DNA of 33,689 nucleotides, taken from NCBI GenBank assembly GCA_937923735.1, contig CALDUJ010000182.1, positions 1-33,689 on the forward strand, in the 5' to 3' direction. The first letter of the stretch is position 1. The number at the start of each line of letters is the position of its first letter. The notes under the pieces are model-generated. The model was given only the letters and a program-made list of their open reading frames with translations, did not search any database and had not been told where the DNA came from. Origin of the DNA: an uncultured Flavobacteriaceae bacterium (GTDB lineage: Bacteria > Bacteroidota > Bacteroidia > Flavobacteriales > Flavobacteriaceae). The position numbers and the translations under genes are program-made. Positions 8,683 through 17,297 of this stretch are shown piece after piece.

Positions 8683-9603
8683 TTGATGGCCCCAAAACAT
8701 TTTGTCGCTCATCTTTTAATTACCTTATCGTTTGTCTCAGGTTTTTCGCAATCTGGATTAAACGATTTTCTGAAACCTTCTGATACTCTAAATACATCTA
8801 GGCGCAATGCGGTAATTATTACTGAAACATCATTAGCTGGTTTAACACTTATTGGTTTAGATCAATTATGGTATAGCGATTTTGAACGTTCTAAATTCCG
8901 AACAATTAATGATAATGATGAATGGCTCCAAATGGATAAGTTGGGACATGTAATGACTTCTTATTATGTAGGTAAAGTAGGAGCAGATGTTCTTAATTGG
9001 AGCGGTGTGAGTGAGAAGAATCAGTTAATATACGGTGCTACCTTGGGGTTTACATTCCTGACTGCTGTTGAGGTGTTTGATGGGTTTTCTGAAGAATGGG
9101 GTTTTTCTTGGGGCGATATGCTAGCTAACGCTTCTGGAACTGGATTGTATGTGGGTCAGGAATTGCTCTGGCAAGAACAACGAGTTGTTTTAAAATATTC
9201 GTTTCATCAAACTAGATATGCCAATGTGCGTCCAGAAAAATTAGGAGATGACTTTCTTCAAGAAGCTTTAAAAGATTATAATGGGCAGACTTATTGGTTA
9301 AGTGCTAACATACATTCTTTTTTTAGAGAGAGTAAAATACCTAAATGGTTGAATGTTGCAGTTGGTTATGGAGCTGATGGTATGTTGACTGGTAATTACG
9401 AAGCCCTTGACAGGGCTCTTTTTCCTAATCAAAACCGTATGCGCCAATATTATCTGAGTTTGGATATTGACTTATCAAGATTGAAAACGGATTCTAGATT
9501 TTTAAAAACAGTGTTTAATGTTATTAATTTTATAAAAATACCAGCTCCAACATTAGAAATTAACAGTAAAGGGAAGCTAAGATTTTATCCTTTGTACTTT
9601 TAA
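8683..9603 (+). CDS. DUF2279 (YfiM-like) protein
   Basis: Signal peptide; DKLGHVMTSYYVGKVGADVLNW ... EVFDGFSEEWGFSWGDMLANASG. Confidence 0.7.
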   Translation: MMAPKHFVAHLLITLSFVSGFSQSGLNDFLKPSDTLNTSRRNAVIITETSLAGLTLIGLDQLWYSDFERSKFRTINDNDEWLQMDKLGHVMTSYYVGKVGADVLNWSGVSEKNQLIYGATLGFTFLTAVEVFDGFSEEWGFSWGDMLANASGTGLYVGQELLWQEQRVVLKYSFHQTRYANVRPEKLGDDFLQEALKDYNGQTYWLSANIHSFFRESKIPKWLNVAVGYGADGMLTGNYEALDRALFPNQNRMRQYYLSLDIDLSRLKTDSRFLKTVFNVINFIKIPAPTLEINSKGKLRFYPLYF

Positions 9604-9645
9604 CGTTTATTAACATACTGGTTTACAGTTTATAGCAAAAAAGCT

Positions 9646-9653
9646 TATCTTTG
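9646..9653 (+). promoter_or_regulatory. Bacteroidota-type -7 promoter element for the 9709 gene
   Basis: TATCTTTG, matches TAnnTTTG, 56 bp upstream of the ATG. Confidence 0.55.
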
Positions 9654-9708
9654 CCGAAAATTTTAGTTACTGGCATAATTTGTGCCTTTAGTACTCTAAA
9701 TTTGTAAA

Positions 9709-10359
9709 ATGAAAAAGAGTTTAATAAGTCAATTATCAGTTCTGTTTGTAGTATCTGGACTTCTATATTTTTCACTTTTCAGAGGCTCATCCATAGACTC
9801 AAACCTAAACAGAGAGTTTGTTCATAACGCCAACTTTTCTGAGAATGATACTTTCAGCCAATCTGGTGATGAAAGCTTCATGACGTTCTCCATGGATTTA
9901 GGAAAATCTTATGTAGGCTTTAAAGAAGCACTTGCTTTTAAAGAATCTCAGGGAAATTATTTTAGAGTGAATGACTTTGGTTATCTGGGTAAATACCAAT
10001 TTGGTAAGGAGACGTTGAAACTTATTGGGGTATACACACCAAATCAATTTTTATATAATCCCGAGTTACAAGAAAAAGCGTTTATGGCTAACATGGAACG
10101 CAACAAATGGGTGCTACGAAGAGATATTGAACGTTTTGTTGGAAAAAAAATCAACGGAATAATAGTTACTGAATCTGGAATTTTAGCCGCAGCGCATTTA
10201 GCAGGTCCCGGAAGCGTAAAGAAATATTTAAGAAGTTATGGTCAAAATGGGTTTGCCGATGCATTTGGGACTTCTGTTTGTACCTACATGAAGAAGTTTT
10301 CTGGTTACGATACATCATTTATAAAACCAAATAAAAAGGCTAGAGTTTCTAAAGTGTAA
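9709..10359 (+). CDS. Lysozyme/transglycosylase-like exported or anchored protein
   Basis: N-terminal TM; ALAFKESQGNYFRVNDFGYLGKYQFGKETL ... LAAAHLAGPGSVKKYL, typical of lysozyme-like folds. Confidence 0.6.
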   Translation: MKKSLISQLSVLFVVSGLLYFSLFRGSSIDSNLNREFVHNANFSENDTFSQSGDESFMTFSMDLGKSYVGFKEALAFKESQGNYFRVNDFGYLGKYQFGKETLKLIGVYTPNQFLYNPELQEKAFMANMERNKWVLRRDIERFVGKKINGIIVTESGILAAAHLAGPGSVKKYLRSYGQNGFADAFGTSVCTYMKKFSGYDTSFIKPNKKARVSKV

Positions 10360-10360
10360 T

Positions 10361-11077
10361 CTAGTCTTTATGAATTATAAATAGTGTAGGTCTTTTGTGA
10401 AGATCTACACTATTTTTTTTCCATTCTCCAATGGTTTGTGTTTTAATTAATTCTGTAGGCAGTGTAATATCACAAGCTACGCATAAGCGGGTGTTGGGGT
10501 GTAAAGCCAATAATGCATCTTCCATTAGTTTATTGTTTCTGTAAGGTGTCTCAATAAATAACTGCGATTGGTTTTTTTCGTAAGAATGTCTCTCTAGATC
10601 TCTGAGTACACTTTTTCTGTCTTTTTTATCAATAGGTAAGTAACCGTTAAAGGCAAAATTCTGGCCATTCATGCCTGAACTCATAAGCGCCATCAAAATA
10701 GAGGAAGGGCCAACTAACGGGACTACTCTTATATCTATTTCATGTGCTATCTTAACAACATCGGCACCAGGGTCAGCAATACCAGGACATCCGGCTTCAG
10801 ACATCAAGCCGACAGATTTCCCTTCTAAACATGCAGATAAAAAACTAGGCAATTCACTAGGCTCAGTATACTTGTTTATGAGATTGATATTCAGCTTAGG
10901 CTGTGATTTTTTGGCACTTACTTTTTTAATAAAACGGCGTGCTGTTTTTTCGTTTTCAACAATATAATCATCTACAAGCTCGATAATTTTCTTCACTGAA
11001 ATCGGCAATACTTCAAGAGGTGCATTATCACCTAAAGTTGTAGGAATTAAGTAAAGATTACCTTTTGGATTTTGCAT
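10361..11077 (-). CDS. SAM-dependent methyltransferase, RsmI/tetrapyrrole-methylase family
   Basis: GLMSEAGCPGIADPGADVVKIAHE, VVPLVGPSSILMALMSSGMNGQNFAFNGYLP, FIETPYRN. Confidence 0.85.
   Translation of the reverse strand: MQNPKGNLYLIPTTLGDNAPLEVLPISVKKIIELVDDYIVENEKTARRFIKKVSAKKSQPKLNINLINKYTEPSELPSFLSACLEGKSVGLMSEAGCPGIADPGADVVKIAHEIDIRVVPLVGPSSILMALMSSGMNGQNFAFNGYLPIDKKDRKSVLRDLERHSYEKNQSQLFIETPYRNNKLMEDALLALHPNTRLCVACDITLPTELIKTQTIGEWKKNSVDLHKRPTLFIIHKD
10381..10420 (+). terminator. Intrinsic terminator of the 9709..10359 gene, embedded in the convergent rsmI-like CDS
   Basis: ATAGTGTAGGTCTT-TTGTG-AAGATCTACACTAT then TTTTTTT; 13 of 14 pairs plus one G-U. Confidence 0.75.
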
Positions 11078-11085
11078 TCTTAAAA

Positions 11086-11538
11086 TTAGGAAAGTTTTTC
11101 AACAAAAGAGTCACATGCTTTGTCTAACATGGTGTATACATAATCAAACCCACTATTACCACCATAATAAGGGTCTGGCACTTCAATGTTTTCATTGGGA
11201 TGAACTAAATCCATTATTAATGATACCTTAGACATATCCTCTGGATTTCTAGCGAGCTTAACAACATTTTCAAAGTTAGATGTATCCATAACGAAAATGT
11301 AGTCAAATCTATCAAAATCTTCGACAGAGAATTTTCTGCATTTTTGATTAGATATATCCAATCCGTTTTTTCTGGCAACAGCAATAGATCTAGGGTCTGG
11401 AGCATTGCCAATATGATACCCAGCCGTTCCAGCAGAATCTACTTGGGAAACATCTTCAGTAAGTTTAGACTTCATAATGCCTTCTGCCAATGGAGAACGA
11501 CAAATGTTTCCAAGGCAAACCATTAATACTTTAGTCAT
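11086..11538 (-). CDS. Low-molecular-weight protein-tyrosine phosphatase
   Basis: MVCLGNICRSPLAEGIM (CX5R loop) and VPDPYYGG. Confidence 0.93.
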   Translation of the reverse strand: MTKVLMVCLGNICRSPLAEGIMKSKLTEDVSQVDSAGTAGYHIGNAPDPRSIAVARKNGLDISNQKCRKFSVEDFDRFDYIFVMDTSNFENVVKLARNPEDMSKVSLIMDLVHPNENIEVPDPYYGGNSGFDYVYTMLDKACDSFVEKLS

Positions 11539-11547
11539 GATTGAATT

Positions 11548-12975
11548 TTATAGAGACAATTTTTTCGAAAGATCTTCGACGTACTTTCTAAATTGTTTAT
11601 CTGTACTTGCTAAGTTGTCTACTGTTTTGCATGCGTGAAGTACAGTAGCATGGTCGCGTTGACCTATTTGAGAACCTATACTGGCTAGGGACGCTTTTGT
11701 AAATTTTTTGGCAAAGAACATGGCTAATTGTCTGGCTTGTACGATATGTCTTTTTCTAGTTTTAGATTGAAGTGTATCTACATCCATTTGGAAGTAATCT
11801 GATACCACTTTTTGAATATAATCTATGGAAACCTCTCTTTTGGTGTTCTTTACAAACTTCTCAACTATTTGCTTTGCAAGATCGATGGTGATTTCCTTCT
11901 TGTTGAAAGAGGATTGTGCAATTAAAGATATAATAGCACCTTCTAATTCACGTACGTTGGTCTTAATATTCTTAGCAACATAATCTATAATATCATCTGG
12001 CATTTCCACACCATCACGATACAATTTGTTTTTAAGTATGGATACGCGAGTTTCAAAATCTGGGCTTTGTAGCTCAGCAGATAAGCCCCATTTAAAACGA
12101 GACAATAAGCGTTGCTCAATATCTTGCATGTCAACAGGCGCCTTATCGCTCGTTAATATAACTTGCTTTCCGTTTTGATGTAAGTGGTTGAATATGTGGA
12201 AGAATACATCCTGTGTCCCAGATTTACCAGATAAAAATTGGACATCATCAATAATAAGGATATCTATTATCTGATAAAAATGAATAAAATCATTACGATT
12301 GTTCTTCTTTACAGAGTCTATATACTGTTGTGTGAATTTTTCTGCAGAGATATATAAAACCGTTTTTTCAGGATACTTATCTTTTATGTCTACACCAATA
12401 GCATGTGCTAAGTGGGTTTTCCCTAATCCAACGCCACCAAAAATAAGTAAGGGATTAAACGATGTGCCTCCTGGTTTCGCTGCAACTGCTAATCCTGCAT
12501 TCCTGGCTAGTCTATTAGAATCTCCTTCTAAGAAATTTTCAAAACTATAATTAGGATTAAGCTGAGATTCAATCTTTACATTTCTAATACCAGGAATCAC
12601 AAAAGGATTTTTTAGCTCTGGATTCTTGTTATTGAAAGGGATATCTACATCTTGAGGTTTTACACCAGCTCTGTTAGAGCTTGGAATTTTTTCCGTAAAT
12701 GGTTGTCTGTTACCATAAGTATTCTCCATCTTAATGACGTAAACCAATTTGGCGTCTTCACCCAATTCTCTTGTAAGGGAAACTTTAAGGATTTTAACAT
12801 AGTGTTCTTCAAGCCACTCATAGAAGAATTTGCTTGGCACTTGTATGCTAAGGGCATTATCTGTTAGCTTTACTGCTGTAATTGGTTCGAACCAAGTTTT
12901 GAAGGCTTGGGGCTGAATATTATCCTTTATAAAAGAGAGACAATTATTCCAGACCGATTGCGCAGTAATACTCAT
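11548..12975 (-). CDS. dnaA: Chromosomal replication initiator DnaA
   Basis: Walker A GGVGLGKTHLAHAIG, Walker B ILIIDDVQFLSGK, C-terminal box-binding GSQIGQRDHATVLHACKTV. Confidence 0.97.
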   Translation of the reverse strand: MSITAQSVWNNCLSFIKDNIQPQAFKTWFEPITAVKLTDNALSIQVPSKFFYEWLEEHYVKILKVSLTRELGEDAKLVYVIKMENTYGNRQPFTEKIPSSNRAGVKPQDVDIPFNNKNPELKNPFVIPGIRNVKIESQLNPNYSFENFLEGDSNRLARNAGLAVAAKPGGTSFNPLLIFGGVGLGKTHLAHAIGVDIKDKYPEKTVLYISAEKFTQQYIDSVKKNNRNDFIHFYQIIDILIIDDVQFLSGKSGTQDVFFHIFNHLHQNGKQVILTSDKAPVDMQDIEQRLLSRFKWGLSAELQSPDFETRVSILKNKLYRDGVEMPDDIIDYVAKNIKTNVRELEGAIISLIAQSSFNKKEITIDLAKQIVEKFVKNTKREVSIDYIQKVVSDYFQMDVDTLQSKTRKRHIVQARQLAMFFAKKFTKASLASIGSQIGQRDHATVLHACKTVDNLASTDKQFRKYVEDLSKKLSL

Positions 12976-13012
12976 TATTAATTCTTATGATTATCTAGTT
13001 AGTTAGTTTGGC

Positions 13013-13040
13013 AAAAAAAAGAGAAATCCGAGTTTCTCTT
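13013..13040 (-). promoter_or_regulatory. Terminator-like hairpin plus T tract in the dnaA 5' leader
   Basis: Minus strand AAGAGAAA-CTCGGA-TTTCTCTT followed by TTTTTT; 37 bp upstream of the dnaA ATG. Confidence 0.55.
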
Positions 13041-13182
13041 GGTTGCGTTTCTTGCATGACAAATATGTGAACAAAATTCTAAAAAAAAAAATGAAATTTG
13101 ATTGAATTTTAAGAATTTTTTTCTCATGTTTAATTATGGATGAATGTACAAAATATTTTTCTAAAACCGAATTTAAAAACAT

Positions 13183-13575
13183 ATGAAATCAAACGAAATT
13201 AAGATTCGTATTAGATATGGTGAAACTGATCAAATGGGAATTGTGTATCATGGCAATTACGCACAGTATCTCGAAATGGGACGAATTGAATGGTTAAGAA
13301 GTCTAGGGATTTCATATAAAAAAATGGAGGAAGATGGTATTATGCTTCCTGTAGTTTCCTTAAGTTTAAATTTCAAGAAGTCAGCACGTTATGATGACCT
13401 AATTAACGTAAAAACACAACTCAAGAAAATACCTACTGCAAAGATTGAATTTGTCTATGAGATTACAAACGAAAAAGGTGAGATTTTAACTACAGCAAAT
13501 ACAGTTTTAGCTTTTATAGATATGAAAACCAATAGACCAATGAGAGCTCCTAAATTTGTACTTGACAAGCTTTAG
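13183..13575 (+). CDS. YbgC/4-hydroxybenzoyl-CoA thioesterase-family acyl-CoA thioesterase
   Basis: IRYGETDQMGIVYHGNYAQYLEMGRIEWLR hotdog signature. Confidence 0.9.
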   Translation: MKSNEIKIRIRYGETDQMGIVYHGNYAQYLEMGRIEWLRSLGISYKKMEEDGIMLPVVSLSLNFKKSARYDDLINVKTQLKKIPTAKIEFVYEITNEKGEILTTANTVLAFIDMKTNRPMRAPKFVLDKL

Positions 13576-13584
13576 TTTTTTAAT

Positions 13585-14187
13585 CTATATTTTTACTGTT
13601 ATGTTATGTAGTGACTTTAACTGTCTGAAAATCAAATCAAAATCTTTTAAACGCACTTCAATTGTTAGTTTGCAATTCAAATGCATTTCCTGATTAATGA
13701 TTTTTAAATTCTTTTCTTTGATAACCCGCATCACTTTATTGAGATGATCGTATGAACAAGAAACTTGAATATGTTTATTAATAGTTTTTTCTTTAATATT
13801 AGAGGCCTCCAGAGCCATTTGGGCTGTAGTTTTATAAGCGTTTATTAATCCACCAACCCCAAGTTTAGTGCCTCCAAAATAACGAACCACAACAATTAAA
13901 ATATTAGTTACTTCAAAAGATTGTATTTGCCCATAAATAGGCATGCCTGCACTATTATTAGGTTCACCGTCATCATTGGCACGATACGTAATCGTTTCTG
14001 TGCCTAGCTGATAAGCGTAACAAAAATGCCCTGCTGTATGGTGTTGTTTCTTTAATGTATCTATATGAATCTTAACATCATCGGTAGAAGAAATAGGAAA
14101 AGCATACGAGAAGAATTTACTATTTCGGTCTTTATACAGAACTTCTTCAGAGGGTTTTAGTATGGTTTTGTATACATCCTTTTCCAT
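13585..14187 (-). CDS. YigZ/IMPACT family protein
   Basis: DRNSKFFSYAFPI, RANDDGEPNNSAGMPIYGQI, VVVRYFGGTKLGVGGLINAY. Confidence 0.92.
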   Translation of the reverse strand: MEKDVYKTILKPSEEVLYKDRNSKFFSYAFPISSTDDVKIHIDTLKKQHHTAGHFCYAYQLGTETITYRANDDGEPNNSAGMPIYGQIQSFEVTNILIVVVRYFGGTKLGVGGLINAYKTTAQMALEASNIKEKTINKHIQVSCSYDHLNKVMRVIKEKNLKIINQEMHLNCKLTIEVRLKDFDLIFRQLKSLHNITVKI

Positions 14188-14192
14188 AAAAT

Positions 14193-15203
14193 CTATCTAT
14201 TAGTGTTTTGATAGATTTTAAGATGATTTTTTAAGATGTGTTCTTCAGAAATTAAGTGACCAGAAAGTTTTGGAGCAATTACGCCATTTTTTAAAAAAAC
14301 ATCTCCAGTAAAGATGCGAGCTTCGTCCCAAAGGTTTTCATTTATAAAGGTTTGAAGTGTTTGCGCGCCTCCTTCAATAATAACAGATTGAATGTTTTTT
14401 TCATGAAGAACACTGCATATTTGACTAACTATTGGCTTATCGAAATCTATGATGTCTTCAGAAATGGTGATTGTTTCAGATAAATCATTAAAAACCTGTT
14501 GTTTTTTTGAAAGCTTATTAATTCTATCAATAACGACTCTAATTGGGTTGTTGCCTTTCCAATCGCGCGCTGTTAAACTAGGATTGTCTTCCAAAACCGT
14601 ATTGGTGCCTACCAAAATAGCATGCTCTTCGGTTCGCCATTTATGGACTAACTGACGAGAATACTCGTTCGAAAGCCAAACAGGTTTTTTCTCGTCTTTA
14701 GTTTTTGGAGCAATAAATCCATCTTGGGATTCTGCCCATTTTAATATAATGTAAGGACGTTTCTTGTTGTGAAAGCTTAGAAATCGCTTATGATGTTTTT
14801 TACATTCTTTCTCTAAAACTCCTACAGTTACTTTGCAACCAGCGTCTTTTAGTTTCTGAACCCCTTTTCCAGACACTTTGTTATTCGAATCCACAGTACC
14901 AATATATACTTCAGGTATTTTATGTTCAATTATTAAATCGGAGCACGGTGGTGTTTTTCCGTGATGGGAACAAGGTTCTAAGGTTACATATAAAGATGCG
15001 TTACTTAAAAGTGATTTGTCTTTAACCGAATTAATAGCGTTTACTTCTGCATGAGAGCCACCATAAGGACTCGTAAAACCCTCGCCAATTATGGTATTTT
15101 TATACACGATAACAGCACCAACTGATGGGTTTGGTCTTGTTGTGCCAATACCATAAGACGCCAATTCTAGGCATCTTTGCATGTATGTTTCGTGCTTGGT
15201 CAC
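14193..15203 (-). CDS. ribD: Bifunctional riboflavin biosynthesis deaminase/reductase RibD
   Basis: Deaminase zinc motifs HAEVNAI and TLEPCSHHGKTPPCSD; reductase domain RPYIILKWAESQDGFIAP, IIEGGAQTLQTFI. Confidence 0.94.
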   Translation of the reverse strand: MTKHETYMQRCLELASYGIGTTRPNPSVGAVIVYKNTIIGEGFTSPYGGSHAEVNAINSVKDKSLLSNASLYVTLEPCSHHGKTPPCSDLIIEHKIPEVYIGTVDSNNKVSGKGVQKLKDAGCKVTVGVLEKECKKHHKRFLSFHNKKRPYIILKWAESQDGFIAPKTKDEKKPVWLSNEYSRQLVHKWRTEEHAILVGTNTVLEDNPSLTARDWKGNNPIRVVIDRINKLSKKQQVFNDLSETITISEDIIDFDKPIVSQICSVLHEKNIQSVIIEGGAQTLQTFINENLWDEARIFTGDVFLKNGVIAPKLSGHLISEEHILKNHLKIYQNTNR

Positions 15204-15205
15204 TA

Positions 15206-15661
15206 TTAAAGTTTGATTTTTACTTTTTCTGTTCTATCTACTTTATAGACATGAGAAAAACCAAACACTTTATATTTAATATCTCCTTTATATTGTACTT
15301 CTAGGCTTTTGTTAAGCAAACTTCCTAAAAGTCCGCTTAGGTTTTTGTTACTAAAAAGACTGTCTGTCGAAACTCTAGCCTTTAACGGAATAGAGAATTC
15401 TTTTTTAGCGGGCACTTTAAAGCTTTCTGATGATACATGTCCCATTTCATTCCCGTTCACAAAGACCTGTATGCCTTCAGTTTGTAATTCGCCACCAACG
15501 TTATTGTGATTCATAAAATAGGCATCTGCAGCTAATGTAACATGCTCTCGTGTAGATTCAAGAACTTCAATATTTTCAACTCTCAGGAATTCTGGTTTTT
15601 CATTCACTTTGCAACTAAAAACTGAAAGCAATATGATGGATAATAAAATTGTTTTCTTCAT
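15206..15661 (-). CDS. Lipoprotein with LEA14-like (WHy/LEA type 2) domain
   Basis: MKKTILLSIILLSVFSC lipobox; LAADAYFMNHNNVGGELQTEGIQVFVNGNEMG; IPLKARVSTDSLF. Confidence 0.65.
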   Translation of the reverse strand: MKKTILLSIILLSVFSCKVNEKPEFLRVENIEVLESTREHVTLAADAYFMNHNNVGGELQTEGIQVFVNGNEMGHVSSESFKVPAKKEFSIPLKARVSTDSLFSNKNLSGLLGSLLNKSLEVQYKGDIKYKVFGFSHVYKVDRTEKVKIKL

Positions 15662-15728
15662 TTTAAGAACTATATAATTAGCGTATCTTCACATTCACAA
15701 AAATAACTATTAAAAGAGTAATGATACC

Positions 15729-16205
15729 ATGACTATTCGCGAAATAAAGGAAGACGATAATTCTGCCATCGAATCCATTATCAAAGCAACACTTCCTGAA
15801 TTTGGACTGCCCACAGTTGGTACTGCTTACGAGGATATTGAAACTACTCGAATGTTTGAGTCTTATCAAGGAAATAAGGAAGTGTATTATATTCTTGAGG
15901 ATAACGGAAAGGTAGTTGGTGGCGGTGGCATAAAAAAACTAGCTAATACAGAAGATAACATATGCGAACTTCAAAAAATGTATTTTGCACCAGAAGCCAG
16001 AGGTAAGGGTTATGGTAAGAAAATGTTTAACAAGTGCATGTTATCGGCCAAAGAAATGGGGTACGAGCGCTGTTATCTGGAATCTGCTAGTGCTCTAAAA
16101 ACAGCGATTTCTATGTATGAGAAGAATGGATTTGAACATTTAGGAGGACCTATGGGTGGTACAGGACATTTTTCTTGTGGTGTATGGATGATAAAAAAAT
16201 TATAG
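15729..16205 (+). CDS. GNAT-family N-acetyltransferase
   Basis: ELQKMYFAPEARGKGYGKKMFNKCM ... ALKTAISMYEKNGFEHLGGPMGGTGHFSC. Confidence 0.88.
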   Translation: MTIREIKEDDNSAIESIIKATLPEFGLPTVGTAYEDIETTRMFESYQGNKEVYYILEDNGKVVGGGGIKKLANTEDNICELQKMYFAPEARGKGYGKKMFNKCMLSAKEMGYERCYLESASALKTAISMYEKNGFEHLGGPMGGTGHFSCGVWMIKKL

Positions 16206-16209
16206 TTAC

Positions 16210-16233
16210 CAGTATTCAGTAGCAGTTGGCAGT
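16210..16233. repeat. CAGT-phased intergenic repeat tract
   Basis: CAGTATTCAGTAGCAGTTGGCAGT: CAGT at 16210, 16217, 16223, 16230 (6-7 bp period). Confidence 0.55.
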
Positions 16234-16294
16234 AATTAGCTTCTTCAACAAACAATATCCCGACTTTTGGGAGTAACATTAAAGAATAAATAGA

Positions 16295-17191
16295 TTGCTT
16301 TTAAAGGAGATTCAAAATATATATCATAAAGAACTGGATGCTATATATGGTATTAATGAAGTCGATAGTTTCTTCTATATTCTAATTGAACACTACTTTA
16401 ATTTGCCTAAGTATATTACTTCCTTAGAACCAGGCTATGTTATTTCAAAGAGAGATGAAAGTAAGATGTTTGATGCCCTTACTCAGTTAAATAACCAACG
16501 ACCCATACAATACATTGTCGGTGAAACCGAGTTTTATGGATTGCCTTTTAAGGTAAATGAGAATGTCTTGATTCCAAGACCAGAAACTGAAGAACTGGTT
16601 GAATGGATTATAAATTCTCTTGCTTCGAGCACTTCAACTTCGCTCAGTACAAGCTCCGTCGAGAAGTCTTTTAATATCCTAGATGTTGGGACTGGAAGTG
16701 GTTGTATCGCTATTTCACTTGCTAAAAATTTACCAGATGCTAATCTTGTTGCGCTAGATGTCTCACAAAATGCATTGACTATAGCAAAAGGTAATGCTGA
16801 AATAAATAAGGTTGCTATAGATTTTGTTGAACATAATATATTGATTAGTGATTTTTCTAGTGATAAGTACGACATCATAATATCCAATCCACCTTATGTT
16901 AGAAACCTCGAAAAGGAGCAAATGAAACCAAATGTCCTAGATAACGAACCGCATTTGGCTTTGTTTGTAGAGGATGATAATCCGCTTTTGTTTTATAAAG
17001 CTATTACAGAATTCGCAAAACACAACTTAAAAAAGGATGGGGTTCTTTATTTTGAAATCAACGAGCACTTTGGAAAAGAAATTTGTAACTTGTTGGTAGC
17101 GAATGATTTTAGTGATGTTGAATTAAAAAAGGACATCTACGAAAAAGATAGAATGGTGAAAGGGAGTTTGAAGCTAGAAGCACGAAGATAA
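16295..17191 (+). CDS. prmC: Peptide chain release factor N5-glutamine methyltransferase PrmC (TTG start)
   Basis: VLIPRPETEELVEWI, ILDVGTGSGCIAISLA, and NPPY motif IISNPPYVRNLE. Confidence 0.92.
   Translation: MLLKEIQNIYHKELDAIYGINEVDSFFYILIEHYFNLPKYITSLEPGYVISKRDESKMFDALTQLNNQRPIQYIVGETEFYGLPFKVNENVLIPRPETEELVEWIINSLASSTSTSLSTSSVEKSFNILDVGTGSGCIAISLAKNLPDANLVALDVSQNALTIAKGNAEINKVAIDFVEHNILISDFSSDKYDIIISNPPYVRNLEKEQMKPNVLDNEPHLALFVEDDNPLLFYKAITEFAKHNLKKDGVLYFEINEHFGKEICNLLVANDFSDVELKKDIYEKDRMVKGSLKLEARR
16624..16667. repeat. Dispersed palindromic-type repeat inserted in frame in prmC
   Basis: TTCGAGCACTTCAACTTCGCTCAGTACAAGCTCCGTCGAGAAGT, encoding the Ser/Thr-rich SSTSTSLSTSSVEK; shares CTTC[AG]ACT[TG]C[GA]CTCAG[TC]A with the repeat at 17249..17282 (opposite strand). 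Confidence 0.65.
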
Positions 17192-17248
17192 TTAGGGTTT
17201 TCAAAGAATACATTTAGTAAAAGAATATTTTTCTGTCTTGTCGTGCAT

Positions 17249-17282
17249 GTCATGCTGAGTGCAGTCGAAGCAAAGTCGAGAC
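17249..17282. repeat. Dispersed flavobacterial-type repeat copy, intergenic
   Basis: GTCATGCTGAGTGCAGTCGAAGCAAAGTCGAGAC; reverse complement matches the core of the prmC-internal element. Confidence 0.65.
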
Positions 17283-17297
17283 ATAATTTGGTTAATT

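Noticed and set aside
10671-12867. Small ORFs antisense or out of frame to the rsmI-like, phosphatase and dnaA genes
   Set aside because: All lie inside strongly supported conserved CDSs (10671..10967, 11217..11411, 11344..11526, 12299..12550, 12652..12867, 12660..12857).
12976-13182. Possible oriC next to dnaA
   Set aside because: Intergenic region is AT-rich, but I find no cluster of TTATCCACA-like DnaA boxes. GC-skew analysis of the whole chromosome would be decisive.
16534-16887. 117-aa ORF antisense to prmC (contains STELVLSEVEVLEAREF)
   Set aside because: Antisense to the PrmC catalytic core; the peptide is the reverse translation of the dispersed repeat.
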